From the NCBI GenBank assembly GCA_024742475.1, contig JANSYI010000010.1, positions 124,001-188,000 on the forward strand: a stretch of 64,000 nt of DNA. The letters run 5' to 3'. The translations under genes and the position numbers were made by a program. The first letter of the stretch is position 1. Each line of letters starts with the position of its first letter. This document shows, in pieces, positions 44,212-53,466 of the stretch. The stretch comes from a bacterium. GTDB taxonomy: Bacteria; Myxococcota_A; Polyangia; Nannocystales; Nannocystaceae. The notes under the pieces are model-generated. The model did no database searches, was not told where the DNA came from, and saw nothing but the letters and a program-made list of their open reading frames with translations.

Positions 44212-45247
44212 TCCGCAGCTGGAGGCCGAGGGTGGGCGCGACCTCGAGGCCGCCGGCGCGCAGCAGCGGGCCGTTTGCGTCGCGGACCTGCACGATCCCC
44301 ACCGGGCGTCGGGCCTCGGCGCTGACCGATGCCTCAATGTCGAGGGCAAGCCACAGCGAGGCGCCGCCTCGGCCCCGCCACGCCCTCCAGCGTGGGCCCG
44401 CCGCCGCGGCCAGCCCGACGAGGGGAACCCCTGCCCGTCGCCGCCCGCTCGCCTCGCGGATCGTGTCGTCGAAGACCAACGCCTCGACCAGCGGACCTGC
44501 GCGCGCGCCCGCCGACCACCGGTCCCACGTCCACAACTGTCCGACGTGCAGCCACAGCTGCACGCGCGCCAGCGAGAGTCCCGAGGCCACCCTGCCCAGA
44601 CCGCGAACCCTGCCCCCGATCATCGTGCCGCCCGCGCCGACGCGCCGCGACGCGCCGAGCGAGACCCCACCGCCGACGAGGCCAGCCAACGACGATGGCG
44701 CACCGAGCCCCAGCGGCAGCGTGCCGCCAAGGGAGACGAAGGTGCGCGGCGGCTCGGGCTCCGCCTCCGGCTCCGGTCGGGGTTCGGGTTCGGGTTCAGG
44801 CTCCGGTCGTTCGGGCTCAGGCTCAGGCTCGGGTTCGGGCTCGGGCTCGGGCTCGGGCTCGGGAACCGCGACATCGACCGCGTCGGGCGTCAGCGTCCGC
44901 TGGGCGATGCCGTCGACGAGGTTGGCCACGGCGCCCGCGGTGATCCTCGCGGCGTCGCCTTGGGCGGGCAGCGGCACGGTCCTGCGATACAGGCGCCCGT
45001 CGGACGTGATGACCTGAAGCTCGAGCGCGCCCTCCCTGGGCGCGGCCTCGATCCACAGGAACCCCGAAGGCAGCGCCCCGCGGTCCTCGGGGGAGACCAG
45101 TGCGTGGTCGGGTAGGCGCAGCGCGAGCTCGGAGCGCAGCGCCGCGTCGTCGGCGAGCCCACCACCGAGGACCAGCGGCGACGCGTCGGCCTTCGGGGCC
45201 ACGGCGGCGACCGAGCAAGCGCAAGCGACCCAGAGCAGCGGCACCAT
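44207..45247 (-). CDS. Outer-membrane beta-barrel-like protein with Glu-Pro repeat
   Basis: A 346-residue protein. Signal peptide at 1-23 (LLWVACACSVAAVAPKADA). Residues about 25-125 are a periplasmic domain. A Pro-Glu repeat follows at about 127-168, and the C-terminal 170 residues are Gly/Leu/Arg-rich strands ending in LGLQLRI with alternating hydrophobic residues, compatible with a small barrel. The Pro-Glu linker would span the periplasm. Downstream of the sigma/anti-sigma pair, with which it may be co-transcribed. Confidence 0.65.
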   Translation of the reverse strand: MVPLLWVACACSVAAVAPKADASPLVLGGGLADDAALRSELALRLPDHALVSPEDRGALPSGFLWIEAAPREGALELQVITSDGRLYRRTVPLPAQGDAARITAGAVANLVDGIAQRTLTPDAVDVAVPEPEPEPEPEPEPEPEPERPEPEPEPEPRPEPEAEPEPPRTFVSLGGTLPLGLGAPSSLAGLVGGGVSLGASRRVGAGGTMIGGRVRGLGRVASGLSLARVQLWLHVGQLWTWDRWSAGARAGPLVEALVFDDTIREASGRRRAGVPLVGLAAAAGPRWRAWRGRGGASLWLALDIEASVSAEARRPVGIVQVRDANGPLLRAGGLEVAPTLGLQLRI

Positions 45248-45268
45248 CGTCGGGGAGAGTCTACGGGT

Positions 45269-46210
45269 TCAAGGGCCCCGAAGCGCCGCCTCGGCGTCGG
45301 CGCGGTAGGTCCCCTCGGGTCTCGCCTCGAGGTAGGCGGACCAGCACCGACGCTGCGCGTCTCCACGCGCGGCGCGGCACAACCCCGCCCTCGCGTCGTC
45401 GATGTAGCGCCCGCGGGGGAACCGCTTGGCGTAGCGCGTCCAGTAGCGCCGCAGCCCCTTCGAGTCGCCTTGGCGCCGCGCCAGCGTGAACAGGTCGCCG
45501 TACGCCACGTCGCCACGCTCGCTGCGGCCGGCCCGCGCCACGACGCGCTCGAACAGCCGACGCGCGCGCCCGAGGTCTCCCGCCTTCCAGGCAGCGCGCG
45601 CCTCTGCGTCCAGCGCGGCCACCGTTTGCCGCGGACGCATCGTCGACGGCTCCTCGGGCTCGGGTATCGCCTCGGGCTCGGGCGTCACTTCGGGCTCGGG
45701 CACCACCTCGGGCTCGGGCATCGCCTCGCGCTCGGGTGGCCCGGGCTCGCGAGGCGGGACCACCCGCGCATCGTTCCCCTCGGCGGAGAATGATCGATCG
45801 GCAGCCGCCGACGGTGTCGCGCCTGCGTCTCGCGTCCCAGCGGTGCCGAGCGGGCGCACGACCCACACGAGGGCCGCCGCGGCCACGAGCGTCGCCGCGG
45901 CCACCCAGCGCCAGCCTCCGCGACGCTCGGTTCGGGCCCAGTTGGGCGTGGGAGGCTCTTCGTGCCCCTGATCGGCCACGTACGCCGCGGCGTCATCGAG
46001 AAAATCCTCGAGGGTGCCGAAGTTCAGGCGCGCCCGCAGTTCGGCCTCATCGGTCGGCAGAGCCTCCGCGTCCTCGAGGTCTTGCTCGCTCAGATCGACG
46101 CCCGGCAGCGCCTTCGCGCGGCGCAGGACGTCGACGAAGTCGCCCACGGGGGCAGAACCGGCCTCGTCGAGCCACGCGCAGACGTCGGGGTGCAGCGGGT
46201 CGTCGCTCAT
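45269..46210 (-). CDS. Membrane anti-sigma-like protein
   Basis: A 313-residue protein with an acidic cytoplasmic N-terminus (1-95), one transmembrane segment at about 100-118 (WVAAATLVAAAALVWVV), a Pro/Glu repeat linker (about 165-200), and a periplasmic helical-repeat tail (ARAAWKAGDLGRARRLFERVV). Its ATG overlaps the sigma gene stop by 4 bp, the usual sigma/anti-sigma arrangement. The zinc motif HxxxCxxC is not present, so it is an atypical anti-sigma. Confidence 0.7.
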   Translation of the reverse strand: MSDDPLHPDVCAWLDEAGSAPVGDFVDVLRRAKALPGVDLSEQDLEDAEALPTDEAELRARLNFGTLEDFLDDAAAYVADQGHEEPPTPNWARTERRGGWRWVAAATLVAAAALVWVVRPLGTAGTRDAGATPSAAADRSFSAEGNDARVVPPREPGPPEREAMPEPEVVPEPEVTPEPEAIPEPEEPSTMRPRQTVAALDAEARAAWKAGDLGRARRLFERVVARAGRSERGDVAYGDLFTLARRQGDSKGLRRYWTRYAKRFPRGRYIDDARAGLCRAARGDAQRRCWSAYLEARPEGTYRADAEAALRGP

Positions 46211-46842
46211 GGCGTTGCCTCCGTGTTGACCCAACCCAGCGCCCGCAACCGCGTCTCGACCTGCTGACGCGCGCGGTGGGCTCTCACCCGCACCGCGCCC
46301 GCTTCGATGCCCAGGCGCTCGGCGGCCTCCGTTGCGCCGAGCCCTTCGATGTAGCGCAGCACGAACGCCTCGCGCAGCGAGGTCGACAGCTCGTCGAGCA
46401 CACGAAAGAGGATGCGAACGCGAAGCTTTTGTTGGTGGACACGGTCGAGCTGCCCGGCTCGCAGGTCGCGGCAGGCCTCGAGTAGTTCCAGCTGCGTTTG
46501 TGCCCGGGTCGCGCGTTCGTTGGATCGCCAGTGATTGCGCGCGACGTTGAGCGCCACGCCGTGCAGCCAGGTGCTCAGCGAGGATCGACCCGAGTAGCCC
46601 TCGATCGACGCCATGGCCCGCGCGAACGTGTCCTGCGCCAGATCCTCGGCGATCTCCCGCCGACCCACCAGCGCGCACAGGTGCCGCAGCACCGCGGCGT
46701 AGTGTTGCCGGTACAGCAGGTTCCACGCCACGAGGTCCCCCTTGCGCGCCGCCTCGATCACACCGTGCCCATCGGGCTCGGGGAGCGGAGCGTGGTCCGG
46801 TCGCAGCGGGACGACCTGGGCCTTGGCGGTGGAGGAACGCAT
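46207..46842 (-). CDS. ECF-type RNA polymerase sigma factor
   Basis: A 211-residue sigma factor: region 2 (WNLLYRQHYAAVLRHLCALVGRREIAEDLAQDTFARA in parts) and STWLHGVALNVARNHWR; region 4 (LSTSLREAFVLRYIEGLGATEAAERLGIEAGAVRVRAHRARQ in parts). An N-terminal extension of about 25 residues precedes it. It is coupled to the membrane protein downstream, its likely anti-sigma. Confidence 0.9.
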   Translation of the reverse strand: MRSSTAKAQVVPLRPDHAPLPEPDGHGVIEAARKGDLVAWNLLYRQHYAAVLRHLCALVGRREIAEDLAQDTFARAMASIEGYSGRSSLSTWLHGVALNVARNHWRSNERATRAQTQLELLEACRDLRAGQLDRVHQQKLRVRILFRVLDELSTSLREAFVLRYIEGLGATEAAERLGIEAGAVRVRAHRARQQVETRLRALGWVNTEATP

Positions 46843-46902
46843 GGCTGAGGGTGTGTGGCGCGAAACCTTCGGTTCGTTACATCGGAAACGTTCGACGCGC
46901 GG

Positions 46903-47427
46903 TTACGCGCACATGTTGTCATCGGGCACGCATTGCTCGGCCGACGCGCCCTCGACCGAGGTCCGCTCCAGGCACGTGTAGCCCTCGGGGCAACCACGGC
47001 CGCAGCGCCGCAGGCACCGGCCCTCGGCGCCGCGCGTCAGCTGCACGCACAGGTCGGGCTCGAGGCCGCATTGCGCGTCGGCATCACACGGCCCACCGCA
47101 CAGCTCGAAGTGGGGCGCCTCGCCCGAGCTGGAGCTCGCGCCGGAGCCATCTCCGCCCGCCGAACTCGTCGGCACGTCTCCACTGCCGCCACCGGTGCTC
47201 GACGACGAGCTCGACGCGTCCGTGCTCCCCTCCCCGCCCGCGCTGGCTTCGCTCATTCCCGAAGCGCCGCTGGTCGAGGCGCCGCCGGTCGTGCGCGGCA
47301 TGTCGACCGCCGCGGTCGAGCCGCCCTCGCCGAGCTCGCCGCGAACGTAGTCGTTCACGCACCCGGCCGCCACGAGGAGCCCCGCGGCGGCGAGTGGTCG
47401 TGCGCGCAGGAACACGCCGTAGATCAT
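46903..47427 (-). CDS. Cys-rich lipoprotein with Ser/Gly linker
   Basis: A 174-residue lipoprotein: signal PLAAAGLLVAAGC (lipobox AGC, Cys23 region), a Ser/Gly/Thr/Ala linker of about 85 residues, and a compact C-terminal domain with ten cysteines (CGGPCDADAQCGLEPDLC, CLRRCGRGCPEGYTC). This resembles small disulfide-knot domains found at myxobacterial surfaces. It is coupled by ATGA to the MYXO-CTERM gene. Confidence 0.75.
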   Translation of the reverse strand: MIYGVFLRARPLAAAGLLVAAGCVNDYVRGELGEGGSTAAVDMPRTTGGASTSGASGMSEASAGGEGSTDASSSSSSTGGGSGDVPTSSAGGDGSGASSSSGEAPHFELCGGPCDADAQCGLEPDLCVQLTRGAEGRCLRRCGRGCPEGYTCLERTSVEGASAEQCVPDDNMCA

Positions 47428-48071
47428 ACGCTACGGCGGCGTCGCAGACCGACGAGACCGAGGAACAGGGCAATGGCCATGCCCGGGCCGTTGCCCCGGC
47501 CGACGCTGCAGGCCGCAACCTCGTCCGCGTCCTCCGCCTTCGCGTCTTCGGCGTCCTCGGAGTCCGCTCCGGTCTCACCACCGTCCGCGCTCTCGCCTTC
47601 GTCCGCGCCGCCTTCGGCACCGCCCTCGTCGCCCTCGCCACCTTCGCCGCCGCCCTCGTCACCGGCGGACTCGCTTTCGCCGGTCGTCTCCCACCAGCCG
47701 CCTTCGGTCTCGCCTCCCGTAGTCCCGCCGCCACCGGTCTCGCCGCCTCCGTCGGTCTCGCCGCCGCTTTCTCCGGAGTCGCCGCCGCTCTCACCAGAGT
47801 CGCCACCACCGGTCTCGCCAGAGTCGCCGCCGCCGCTCTCGCCAGAGTCACCGCCGCCGCTCTCGCCAGAGTCGCCGCCGCCGCTCTCGCCCGTATCGCC
47901 GCCGCCACCGGTCTCGCCCGTATCGCCGCCGCCACCGGTCTCGCCCGTATCGCCACCGCCACCGGTCTCGCCCGTGTCTCCGCCGCCGCCACCACCACCC
48001 GCAAGCGCAGGCGTCGGAGCCACGGTAAAGAGGGTGAGGGTCAGGGAGGAGAGAATGCAAAACTTGTTCAT
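47424..48071 (-). CDS. Gly/Glu/Asp/Thr-repeat protein with MYXO-CTERM-like sorting tail
   Basis: A 215-residue protein. Signal peptide 1-24 (ending PTPALA). Residues 25-190 are nearly all repeats of GGGGDTGET and GGGDSGES. The C-terminus reads ACSVGRGNG, then a hydrophobic helix GMAIALFLGLVGL and RRRRS, the pattern of the MYXO-CTERM sorting signal that anchors proteins at the myxobacterial surface. The repeat region is low in structure and highly acidic. Its DNA is repetitive, so repeat number may vary between strains. Confidence 0.8.
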   Translation of the reverse strand: MNKFCILSSLTLTLFTVAPTPALAGGGGGGGDTGETGGGGDTGETGGGGDTGETGGGGDTGESGGGDSGESGGGDSGESGGGDSGETGGGDSGESGGDSGESGGETDGGGETGGGGTTGGETEGGWWETTGESESAGDEGGGEGGEGDEGGAEGGADEGESADGGETGADSEDAEDAKAEDADEVAACSVGRGNGPGMAIALFLGLVGLRRRRSV

Positions 48072-48177
48072 GTCGATGCCCTTGTCGGTGCCGTGTCGTC
48101 GGCTTCGGCGGTGGGTGTCCGGACACGCACGAGGCGTTACATCTTTTCTCGAGGCGAAAGGCGCGAGGGCCCGCGCA

Positions 48178-49179
48178 CTACGAGGTGGGCTCGGTTGCGA
48201 GCGCCTTCGCGACGACCGCGTCGAGCTTCGCAGCCGTGGCCTTCCACCGCCGCTTCCTCATGGCCGCGACGAACGCCTCGACGGCGGGCGCCGAGGGCGA
48301 GGATGGATGTGCCGCCGCAAACCCGGTGTACGACGCGCGCTCGGCCTTGGACACGGTGCACGCGGGCGTCTCGAACTCGCCCGCGTCGCACAGCCGCAGA
48401 TACGCCTCGCGGGTGGAGGCGGCGGCCTCGGGCGCGATGTCGGCGTAGGGTCCAGGATCGGCCGCGAGCGCCTCCGCGGCCAGCAGCGCGTCGACGGCGA
48501 GCGCCGGCGTGCCTCCATATCCGCCCTCGTCGAAGCGCTGGCGGAACAACGCCGAGGTGTGTTGCGCCGCGAGGTATGCCCGCGACGGCGCATCGAGACC
48601 GCCCTCGAGCGCCGTGGCGATCGCCGCGTGGTCGACACCCACTTGCATCGTCCCCTCCCCCGCGTAGTTGAAACGGACGCCCCGAGCCTGCAGCGCGACG
48701 ATCTCCGCCTTGGCTTGGGGCGTCGTCTCGCCGCATCCATACCCCGCGCTCTCGCACGCTGCCGCGCGCAGGGCGGGGTCGGCCCGAACGCGCGCGTCGG
48801 CCACGTCCGCCGTCTTCGCCACGAAGTCGATCAGCTGCGCGAGGTCGAGGCGGACCGTCGACGCGCGCGTGCTGCCTTGTGGGTGGGTCTGCACGAACAC
48901 CGTGGTCACCGCCTCGAACGCGCCCTCGGCCTCGGGGTCGAGCGCCGCCAAGGCCTCGGACCACGACGCCGGCTTCGATCGTGGGGGGCTCGTGCGTTCG
49001 GGTGTCGACGGGGATGCGTCCGGCGATGTCCGGATCGGGGCTGCGCCTTCGCTCGCCCCCGCCGGCGACGATTCACCGCCCTCGCCTCCAGGAGGCTTGG
49101 CAACCGGGTCGGACCCGAACGAGACCTTGCACCCGAGCTGCAGACCGCAGGACAACACCAGGACGCCGACGCGCTTCAT
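48178..49179 (-). CDS. Lipoprotein with helical domain
   Basis: A 333-residue lipoprotein: signal VGVLVLSCGLQLGC (lipobox LGC), a Pro/Ser linker, then about 270 residues of helices (ASTVRLDLAQLIDFVAKTADV, ALEGGLDAPSRAYLAAQHTSALF in parts). One cysteine pair lies in ACESAGYGCGE. No family recognised. ATG 49179 is chosen; longer frames upstream are antisense-like. Confidence 0.7.
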   Translation of the reverse strand: MKRVGVLVLSCGLQLGCKVSFGSDPVAKPPGGEGGESSPAGASEGAAPIRTSPDASPSTPERTSPPRSKPASWSEALAALDPEAEGAFEAVTTVFVQTHPQGSTRASTVRLDLAQLIDFVAKTADVADARVRADPALRAAACESAGYGCGETTPQAKAEIVALQARGVRFNYAGEGTMQVGVDHAAIATALEGGLDAPSRAYLAAQHTSALFRQRFDEGGYGGTPALAVDALLAAEALAADPGPYADIAPEAAASTREAYLRLCDAGEFETPACTVSKAERASYTGFAAAHPSSPSAPAVEAFVAAMRKRRWKATAAKLDAVVAKALATEPTS

Positions 49180-49211
49180 CGCCGCCGAGTGTACGCCCCC
49201 ACGCCGACGAG

Positions 49212-50108
49212 TCAGCCGCGGGCTGCGAGCGTAGCCTTGATCGCCGTCATGGCGTCGGCCAGCCGCTTCTTGGGGATGTTGACCCGCGTGGGCATTCCCC
49301 CGCCGAGGCCGAGCAGCGTGACGAAGTTCAGCCCGCTCTCGAAGGGCGCGGCGATCGTCGCGTTGCCGGCGTCGACCACGACTGAGACGGTCGCGCGCTG
49401 CTGGCCGAGCAGGAGCAGCTCGGTCTTGTCGCACTTGGGCGCGTCGGACCCGAGCTCGATGTACGCGATGCCGTCGGCGACGTCGTAGTCCTCGGCGAGG
49501 CGACGGGCCGCGTCGGCCATGCGGCGGAAGTCGGCGGCCGCCTCTTCGATGGAGGTTCGCTCCACGCCGGGCTTGAGTCCGCCGACGAGGTAGAGCACCA
49601 CCCGGCGCTTGAGCGTGTCGTCGAGCCAGTGCGCCCGCAGGGCGTGGTCGATGCGCTCGGCTTCGGGGCTGGCCTGGCCGATCCGGGTGTCGACCGCGCG
49701 CGCGTCGTCGTCGGCACCCGGGTAGGGCTCCTTGCCACCGAGCACCCACTTGGCCGCCGCGTAGAGGCCGTCGAGATCGAAGTGGCTGAGCACGGTGTCG
49801 ACCGGCCCCGTCTGCGCCACCATCTCGGGGGTGATCATCTCGGGGCAGGCGCCATGCTGCGCCTTGGTGGCCAGCACGAAGCGTTCGTCGGAGGCGAAGC
49901 GCTCGTGCAGAGGGTGGTCGTGGTGATCGACCCACTTCGCCAGCCGGGCGTCCAGGTTCTTGATGAACTTGCCGGTGGTCTTCTCGAAGCCCTTGCCGAG
50001 GCCCTCGGCCGCGAACGCGATGTCGAGCACGACCACGCGCCCGTCGAGCGAGCCCGCCCGCGGGAGCTTGCGCGGGGAGGCGAAGCGAAGCTCGGGCAGC
50101 GTGCTCAC
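49212..50108 (-). CDS. DHH-superfamily phosphoesterase-like protein
   Basis: A 298-residue protein from GTG 50108. Motifs of the DHH type are visible: KWVDHHDHPLHE (about 59-70) and VLSHFDLDGLYAAAKWVLGG (about 106-125). A C-terminal Gly-rich part (NFVTLLGLGGGMPTRVNI) resembles DHHA1-like ends. DHH enzymes hydrolyse oligonucleotides, cyclic dinucleotides or pyrophosphate; which one is unknown here. It is coupled by 4 bp to the TPR gene upstream. Confidence 0.65.
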   Translation of the reverse strand: MSTLPELRFASPRKLPRAGSLDGRVVVLDIAFAAEGLGKGFEKTTGKFIKNLDARLAKWVDHHDHPLHERFASDERFVLATKAQHGACPEMITPEMVAQTGPVDTVLSHFDLDGLYAAAKWVLGGKEPYPGADDDARAVDTRIGQASPEAERIDHALRAHWLDDTLKRRVVLYLVGGLKPGVERTSIEEAAADFRRMADAARRLAEDYDVADGIAYIELGSDAPKCDKTELLLLGQQRATVSVVVDAGNATIAAPFESGLNFVTLLGLGGGMPTRVNIPKKRLADAMTAIKATLAARG

Positions 50109-50428
50109 GCGCCCGAGTCTCCCGCCAGTTCGGCCCGCGCACCTTCGAGCTCGCCACGGGCGTGGTCGTCGCCCGCCCGCCCGGCCGCCTCGATGCCCGC
50201 GTCGTAGATCGATCGCGCCTCGTCTCGCTGCCCGAGCTTGGCGAGCAGGTTGCCGAACATCAGGTAGGTCGGCACGTAGTCGGGATGCCGGGCCACGAGC
50301 CCCGCGAACGCTTCGCGGGCCTCGTCGTCGGCGCCCTGCTTGGTCAGCTCCATGGCCAGACCGTAGGTCGGAAACGGATCGTCGGGCTTCGCCGCCGCCA
50401 GTGTACGCAACATGCCGAGCCGGTCCAT
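50105..50428 (-). CDS. Small TPR protein
   Basis: A 107-residue protein of about two to three TPR units (PFPTYGLAMELTKQGADDEAREAF, PTYLMFGNLLAKLGQRDEARSIY), with no signal peptide. It likely mediates a protein contact in the cytoplasm. Its stop overlaps the start of the DHH gene. Confidence 0.8.
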   Translation of the reverse strand: MDRLGMLRTLAAAKPDDPFPTYGLAMELTKQGADDEAREAFAGLVARHPDYVPTYLMFGNLLAKLGQRDEARSIYDAGIEAAGRAGDDHARGELEGARAELAGDSGA

Positions 50429-50464
50429 GGTGGTGTGGTCCCGTGTGCCAGCACGCCCGAGGCG

Positions 50465-51016
50465 TCAGGCTGCGCCTTCGGCCTTGGGCGGGTTGTCAGC
50501 GATGTGCTGCTCGACGTACGCCTTGGCGTCCGCCGCCGACATACCCAGCGCCTCGAGGATCTCGGGGGTCTGGTCGTAGACGTGGGTCTCTTGCAGGTGG
50601 CCGACGAGCAGCAGGTACACGGCGACCTCGTGCTTCTCGTACTTGCCCAGCAGCATCGTCGCGCCTTCGCGGAGCTTCTCGGGCGAGTTGGTCTCGCAGA
50701 AGTCTTCGTCGGTCTCGCCTTGGTTGTGCTTGACCTCGAGGAAGTCGAGGTAGTCGACCAGCATCTGACGGTGGTGGCGCATGAGCCACTCGACGAGGAA
50801 GGCCAGCGCGAGCTGCTGGTTTTCCTTCTCGAACTCCGCGTCGAAGCGCTTGCGCCACGCCTTGAGTCGCTGCGCGCGCGTGAACGCAGTGGAGGGCACG
50901 CCGGAGTGCGAGCCGCCCGCCTTGAGAACGGCGCGAACCTCTTTGCCGGAGAGTTCTTGGTAGAACGCGTCGGTGCGCTCCTTGCCCAGGTGCTTGCAAA
51001 TCTCGATCGGAATCAT
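50465..51016 (-). CDS. Conserved-looking cytoplasmic protein, unknown
   Basis: A 183-residue soluble helical protein (QLALAFLVEWLMRHHRQMLVDYLDFLEV in parts; GKYEKHEVAVYLLLVGHLQE). It starts MIPIEICKHLGKERTD. No family recognised. Codon use and length are regular, and it sits between the TPR and aminotransferase genes with short gaps. Confidence 0.75.
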   Translation of the reverse strand: MIPIEICKHLGKERTDAFYQELSGKEVRAVLKAGGSHSGVPSTAFTRAQRLKAWRKRFDAEFEKENQQLALAFLVEWLMRHHRQMLVDYLDFLEVKHNQGETDEDFCETNSPEKLREGATMLLGKYEKHEVAVYLLLVGHLQETHVYDQTPEILEALGMSAADAKAYVEQHIADNPPKAEGAA

Positions 51017-51069
51017 CGGAAGGGCGCGAAACTAGCAGCCTCGCCCCTCCACCGCCACCCGCGGCGCAA

Positions 51070-51945
51070 TCAGCCGTAGCTGGCGATGTACGCCTCGTAG
51101 CGGGCCCGCAACGCCGTCGTGACCGGGCCGACCTCGCCGGCGCCGACGGAGGTTCCGTCGATCGCGGTCACCGGCATGATGCCGCGCACCGAGCTGGTGA
51201 GGAACACCTCGGACGCGCTGGCGAGGGCCTGCGGCCGCACGACGCATTCCTTGGCCGGGTGGCCGATGTCGGCCGCGAGCTCGCGCACGACCTGGCGGGT
51301 GATGCCCGCGAGCAACCCGGCGCGCAGGTGCGGCGTGCACAGCTCGCCCTCGATGACGGCAAACACGTTGCTGGTCGCGCCCTCGGCGACCTCCCCGGCC
51401 GAGGTCACCAGGAGCGCATCGTCTCCACCCTTGGCGATCGCCTCACGCAGCGCGATGATGTTGCTCAGGTAGTTGCCGGTCTTGATGCCCGGATCGATCA
51501 GGCCTCCCCCGGCTTTGTCGACGTGAACGAGCACCGTCCGCAGCCCGCGGCGGTAGGTCTCCTCCGAGGGCAACGCGAGCGGCTGCGCGACGATGACGAT
51601 CGTCGGGGCGTCCGACTTGCGCGGGTCGAGGCCGATCGGTCCCGCGCCGCGGGTGATCATCAGCCGCACGTAGCTCTCGTCGTTGCCCGTCGCGGCGTGC
51701 GTCCTGGCGATCAGCTCGCCGAGCGCGTCGGTCGTCAGCGGCAGGTCCATGAAGATGCCCTCGCCGCTGCGAGTGAGTCGCTGCAGGTGCCGCTCGAGCT
51801 CGACCGGTCTCCCGCCGCCGGCGGTCCGCATGGTCTCGTAGATGCTGTCGCCATAGAGGAACCCGCGGTCGAACACGCTGACCTTGGCGTCGGCGGGGTC
51901 GACCACGGCGTCGAGCGTGGACACATAGACCTTGGTGCTGCTCAT
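51070..51945 (-). CDS. Class IV (branched-chain/D-amino acid type) aminotransferase
   Basis: A 291-residue PLP enzyme. The opening FDRGFLYGDSIYETMRT, Lys155 in GIKTGNYLSN, and GEVAEGATSNVF and ITRQVVREL are family blocks. It could be IlvE, D-amino-acid aminotransferase or 4-amino-4-deoxychorismate lyase; the sequence does not decide. It is coupled by 4 bp to the glycosyltransferase gene upstream. Confidence 0.85.
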   Translation of the reverse strand: MSSTKVYVSTLDAVVDPADAKVSVFDRGFLYGDSIYETMRTAGGGRPVELERHLQRLTRSGEGIFMDLPLTTDALGELIARTHAATGNDESYVRLMITRGAGPIGLDPRKSDAPTIVIVAQPLALPSEETYRRGLRTVLVHVDKAGGGLIDPGIKTGNYLSNIIALREAIAKGGDDALLVTSAGEVAEGATSNVFAVIEGELCTPHLRAGLLAGITRQVVRELAADIGHPAKECVVRPQALASASEVFLTSSVRGIMPVTAIDGTSVGAGEVGPVTTALRARYEAYIASYG

Positions 51946-52697
51946 CGGCTCTTCCTCGGCGCGCTGGTCCGCAGACGCCACACGGACGTGAAGCCCTCCC
52001 AGAAGATGCGCATCGACATCTTGGACTCGCCCCGCTCGCGATCGGGAAACACGATGGGGACCTCTTCGACCACGAACCCGGCCTGCAGCGCTCGATACGT
52101 CACTTCGATTTGAAAGCCGTAGCCGACCGTGAGGATTTCGTCCATGGGCAGGGCCTCGAGGACCCGCCGCGTGAAACACTTGTAGCCGCCGGTCAGGTCG
52201 CGAACCTTCACCCCGAGCACCGAGCGCGCGTAGAAGCTGCCGCCGCGCGAGAGCACCAGCCGATGCGGGCCCCAGCCCGAGATGCCTCCGCCGGGCACGT
52301 AACGCGAGCCCAAGGCGAGGTCCGCTCCGCGCTCGGTGGTCGCCGCGAGCAGATCGCCGAGGAAGCGCGGCGGGTGACTTCCGTCGGCGTCCATCTCGAA
52401 GACGTGCGTGAAGCCGGCGGGGTGCGCGAGCGCCCACTCGAAGCCGTGGATGTAGGCGCGCCCCAACCCCTCCTTCCCCGCACGGTGGAGCACATGCACC
52501 TTCTCGTCGCGCGCCGACCAGGCGTCGGCCATGGCGCCCGTCCCGTCGGGGCTCGCGTCGTCGATGACGCAGACGTCGAACGCGGGCTGCGCACGCCGAA
52601 CCGCCGCGAGGATCGTGTCGATGTTTTCGCGCTCGTTGTACGTGGGGACCAGCACCACGGGCCGAGCCGCGGGGTCCCCTGAAGCCGCCGAAGTCAC
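51942..52697 (-). CDS. Polyprenol-phosphate mannosyltransferase-type GT2
   Basis: A 251-residue family-2 glycosyltransferase of the DPM1 type. Motifs: VPTYNERENIDTIL, VIDDASPDGTG, the DXD-like EMDADGSHPP and GGYKCFTRRVLE. It makes a polyprenol-phosphate sugar on the inner membrane face; unlike some homologues it has no C-terminal membrane domain. The start is GTG 52697. The partner is a class IV aminotransferase. Confidence 0.9.
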   Translation of the reverse strand: MTSAASGDPAARPVVLVPTYNERENIDTILAAVRRAQPAFDVCVIDDASPDGTGAMADAWSARDEKVHVLHRAGKEGLGRAYIHGFEWALAHPAGFTHVFEMDADGSHPPRFLGDLLAATTERGADLALGSRYVPGGGISGWGPHRLVLSRGGSFYARSVLGVKVRDLTGGYKCFTRRVLEALPMDEILTVGYGFQIEVTYRALQAGFVVEEVPIVFPDRERGESKMSMRIFWEGFTSVWRLRTSAPRKSR

Positions 52698-52839
52698 GTG
52701 TTGAGCATCATACGGCGCTGCCCGGCCTCGCCGAAATCCGGGACGCTCGGGGTCGCTCGCGCTGATCTCGCAAGCGCGACGCCCTGCGCCGAATGTGATG
52801 TGGTACGTATAGCTACACCAACCGGAGCTGTACCGGACA

Positions 52840-53466
52840 TTGCGGAAAATTCGCTGCCATTACGCATCCCCTGAGGCCTTCGTCGAAGCGATCGACGCCC
52901 CCGGTGAAGAGTGCGCGCTCCAGGTGTTCACGACCGACGCGTTCGAACCGGGCGAAGAAGTGCTCCTCGAGGTCCACTTTCCCAGCCTGCCCGGCAAGAT
53001 GATGGTGCGGGCCATTGGCCGCGACTGGCACCCCGCCCGGCCGCGACTGCGCGTCCGTGCCGGGGGGGTGCTGCGCTGTACTGGCACGGAGTGGACGAAG
53101 CTTCAGTTCCTTCGCAAGGTGGGCGCTGGCGAGCTCAAGCTGTCGGCCCGACGGCGGCACGTGCGGCTCCCGGTCATGGTCGAGGTTCGCTGGCGACGCC
53201 AAAACACCAACGACTTCGTCGCCGCCGCGCTCTCGGAGATCTCCGAGGGCGGCGCGCTGCTGCTGACGCCCGACGACTCCCGCCCCGCCTCCGGCGAGGA
53301 GGTGATCATCGAGATCATGCCTCCGGGCAGCGAGCGTCCGCTCGAGGTGTTATCAGTCGTGCGCAACACGGACCATCCCGATGGTGTCGGCCTCGAGTTC
53401 ATGGCCCGCGACATGGGCGGTGTTCACCGCCTACGCGAGGTCATTCGTCGTTTGGTCGAGCAGTAG
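52840..53466 (+). CDS. PilZ-domain protein
   Basis: A 208-residue protein. Residues about 1-95 form a first domain with PilZ-like strands. The second domain, about 100-205, has RRRHVRLPVMVEVRW (the RxxxR of PilZ) and LSEISEGGALLL (D/NxSxxG position), so c-di-GMP binding is likely. The start is TTG 52840 as read, since no ATG or GTG exists near; this is the weakest part of the call. Confidence 0.75.
   Translation: MRKIRCHYASPEAFVEAIDAPGEECALQVFTTDAFEPGEEVLLEVHFPSLPGKMMVRAIGRDWHPARPRLRVRAGGVLRCTGTEWTKLQFLRKVGAGELKLSARRRHVRLPVMVEVRWRRQNTNDFVAAALSEISEGGALLLTPDDSRPASGEEVIIEIMPPGSERPLEVLSVVRNTDHPDGVGLEFMARDMGGVHRLREVIRRLVEQ

Noticed and set aside
47084..48004. Alternative frame of 306 residues rich in Ala/Arg across the repeat gene
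   Set aside because: It comes from the out-of-phase repeat of the MYXO-CTERM gene and lacks a signal or domain.
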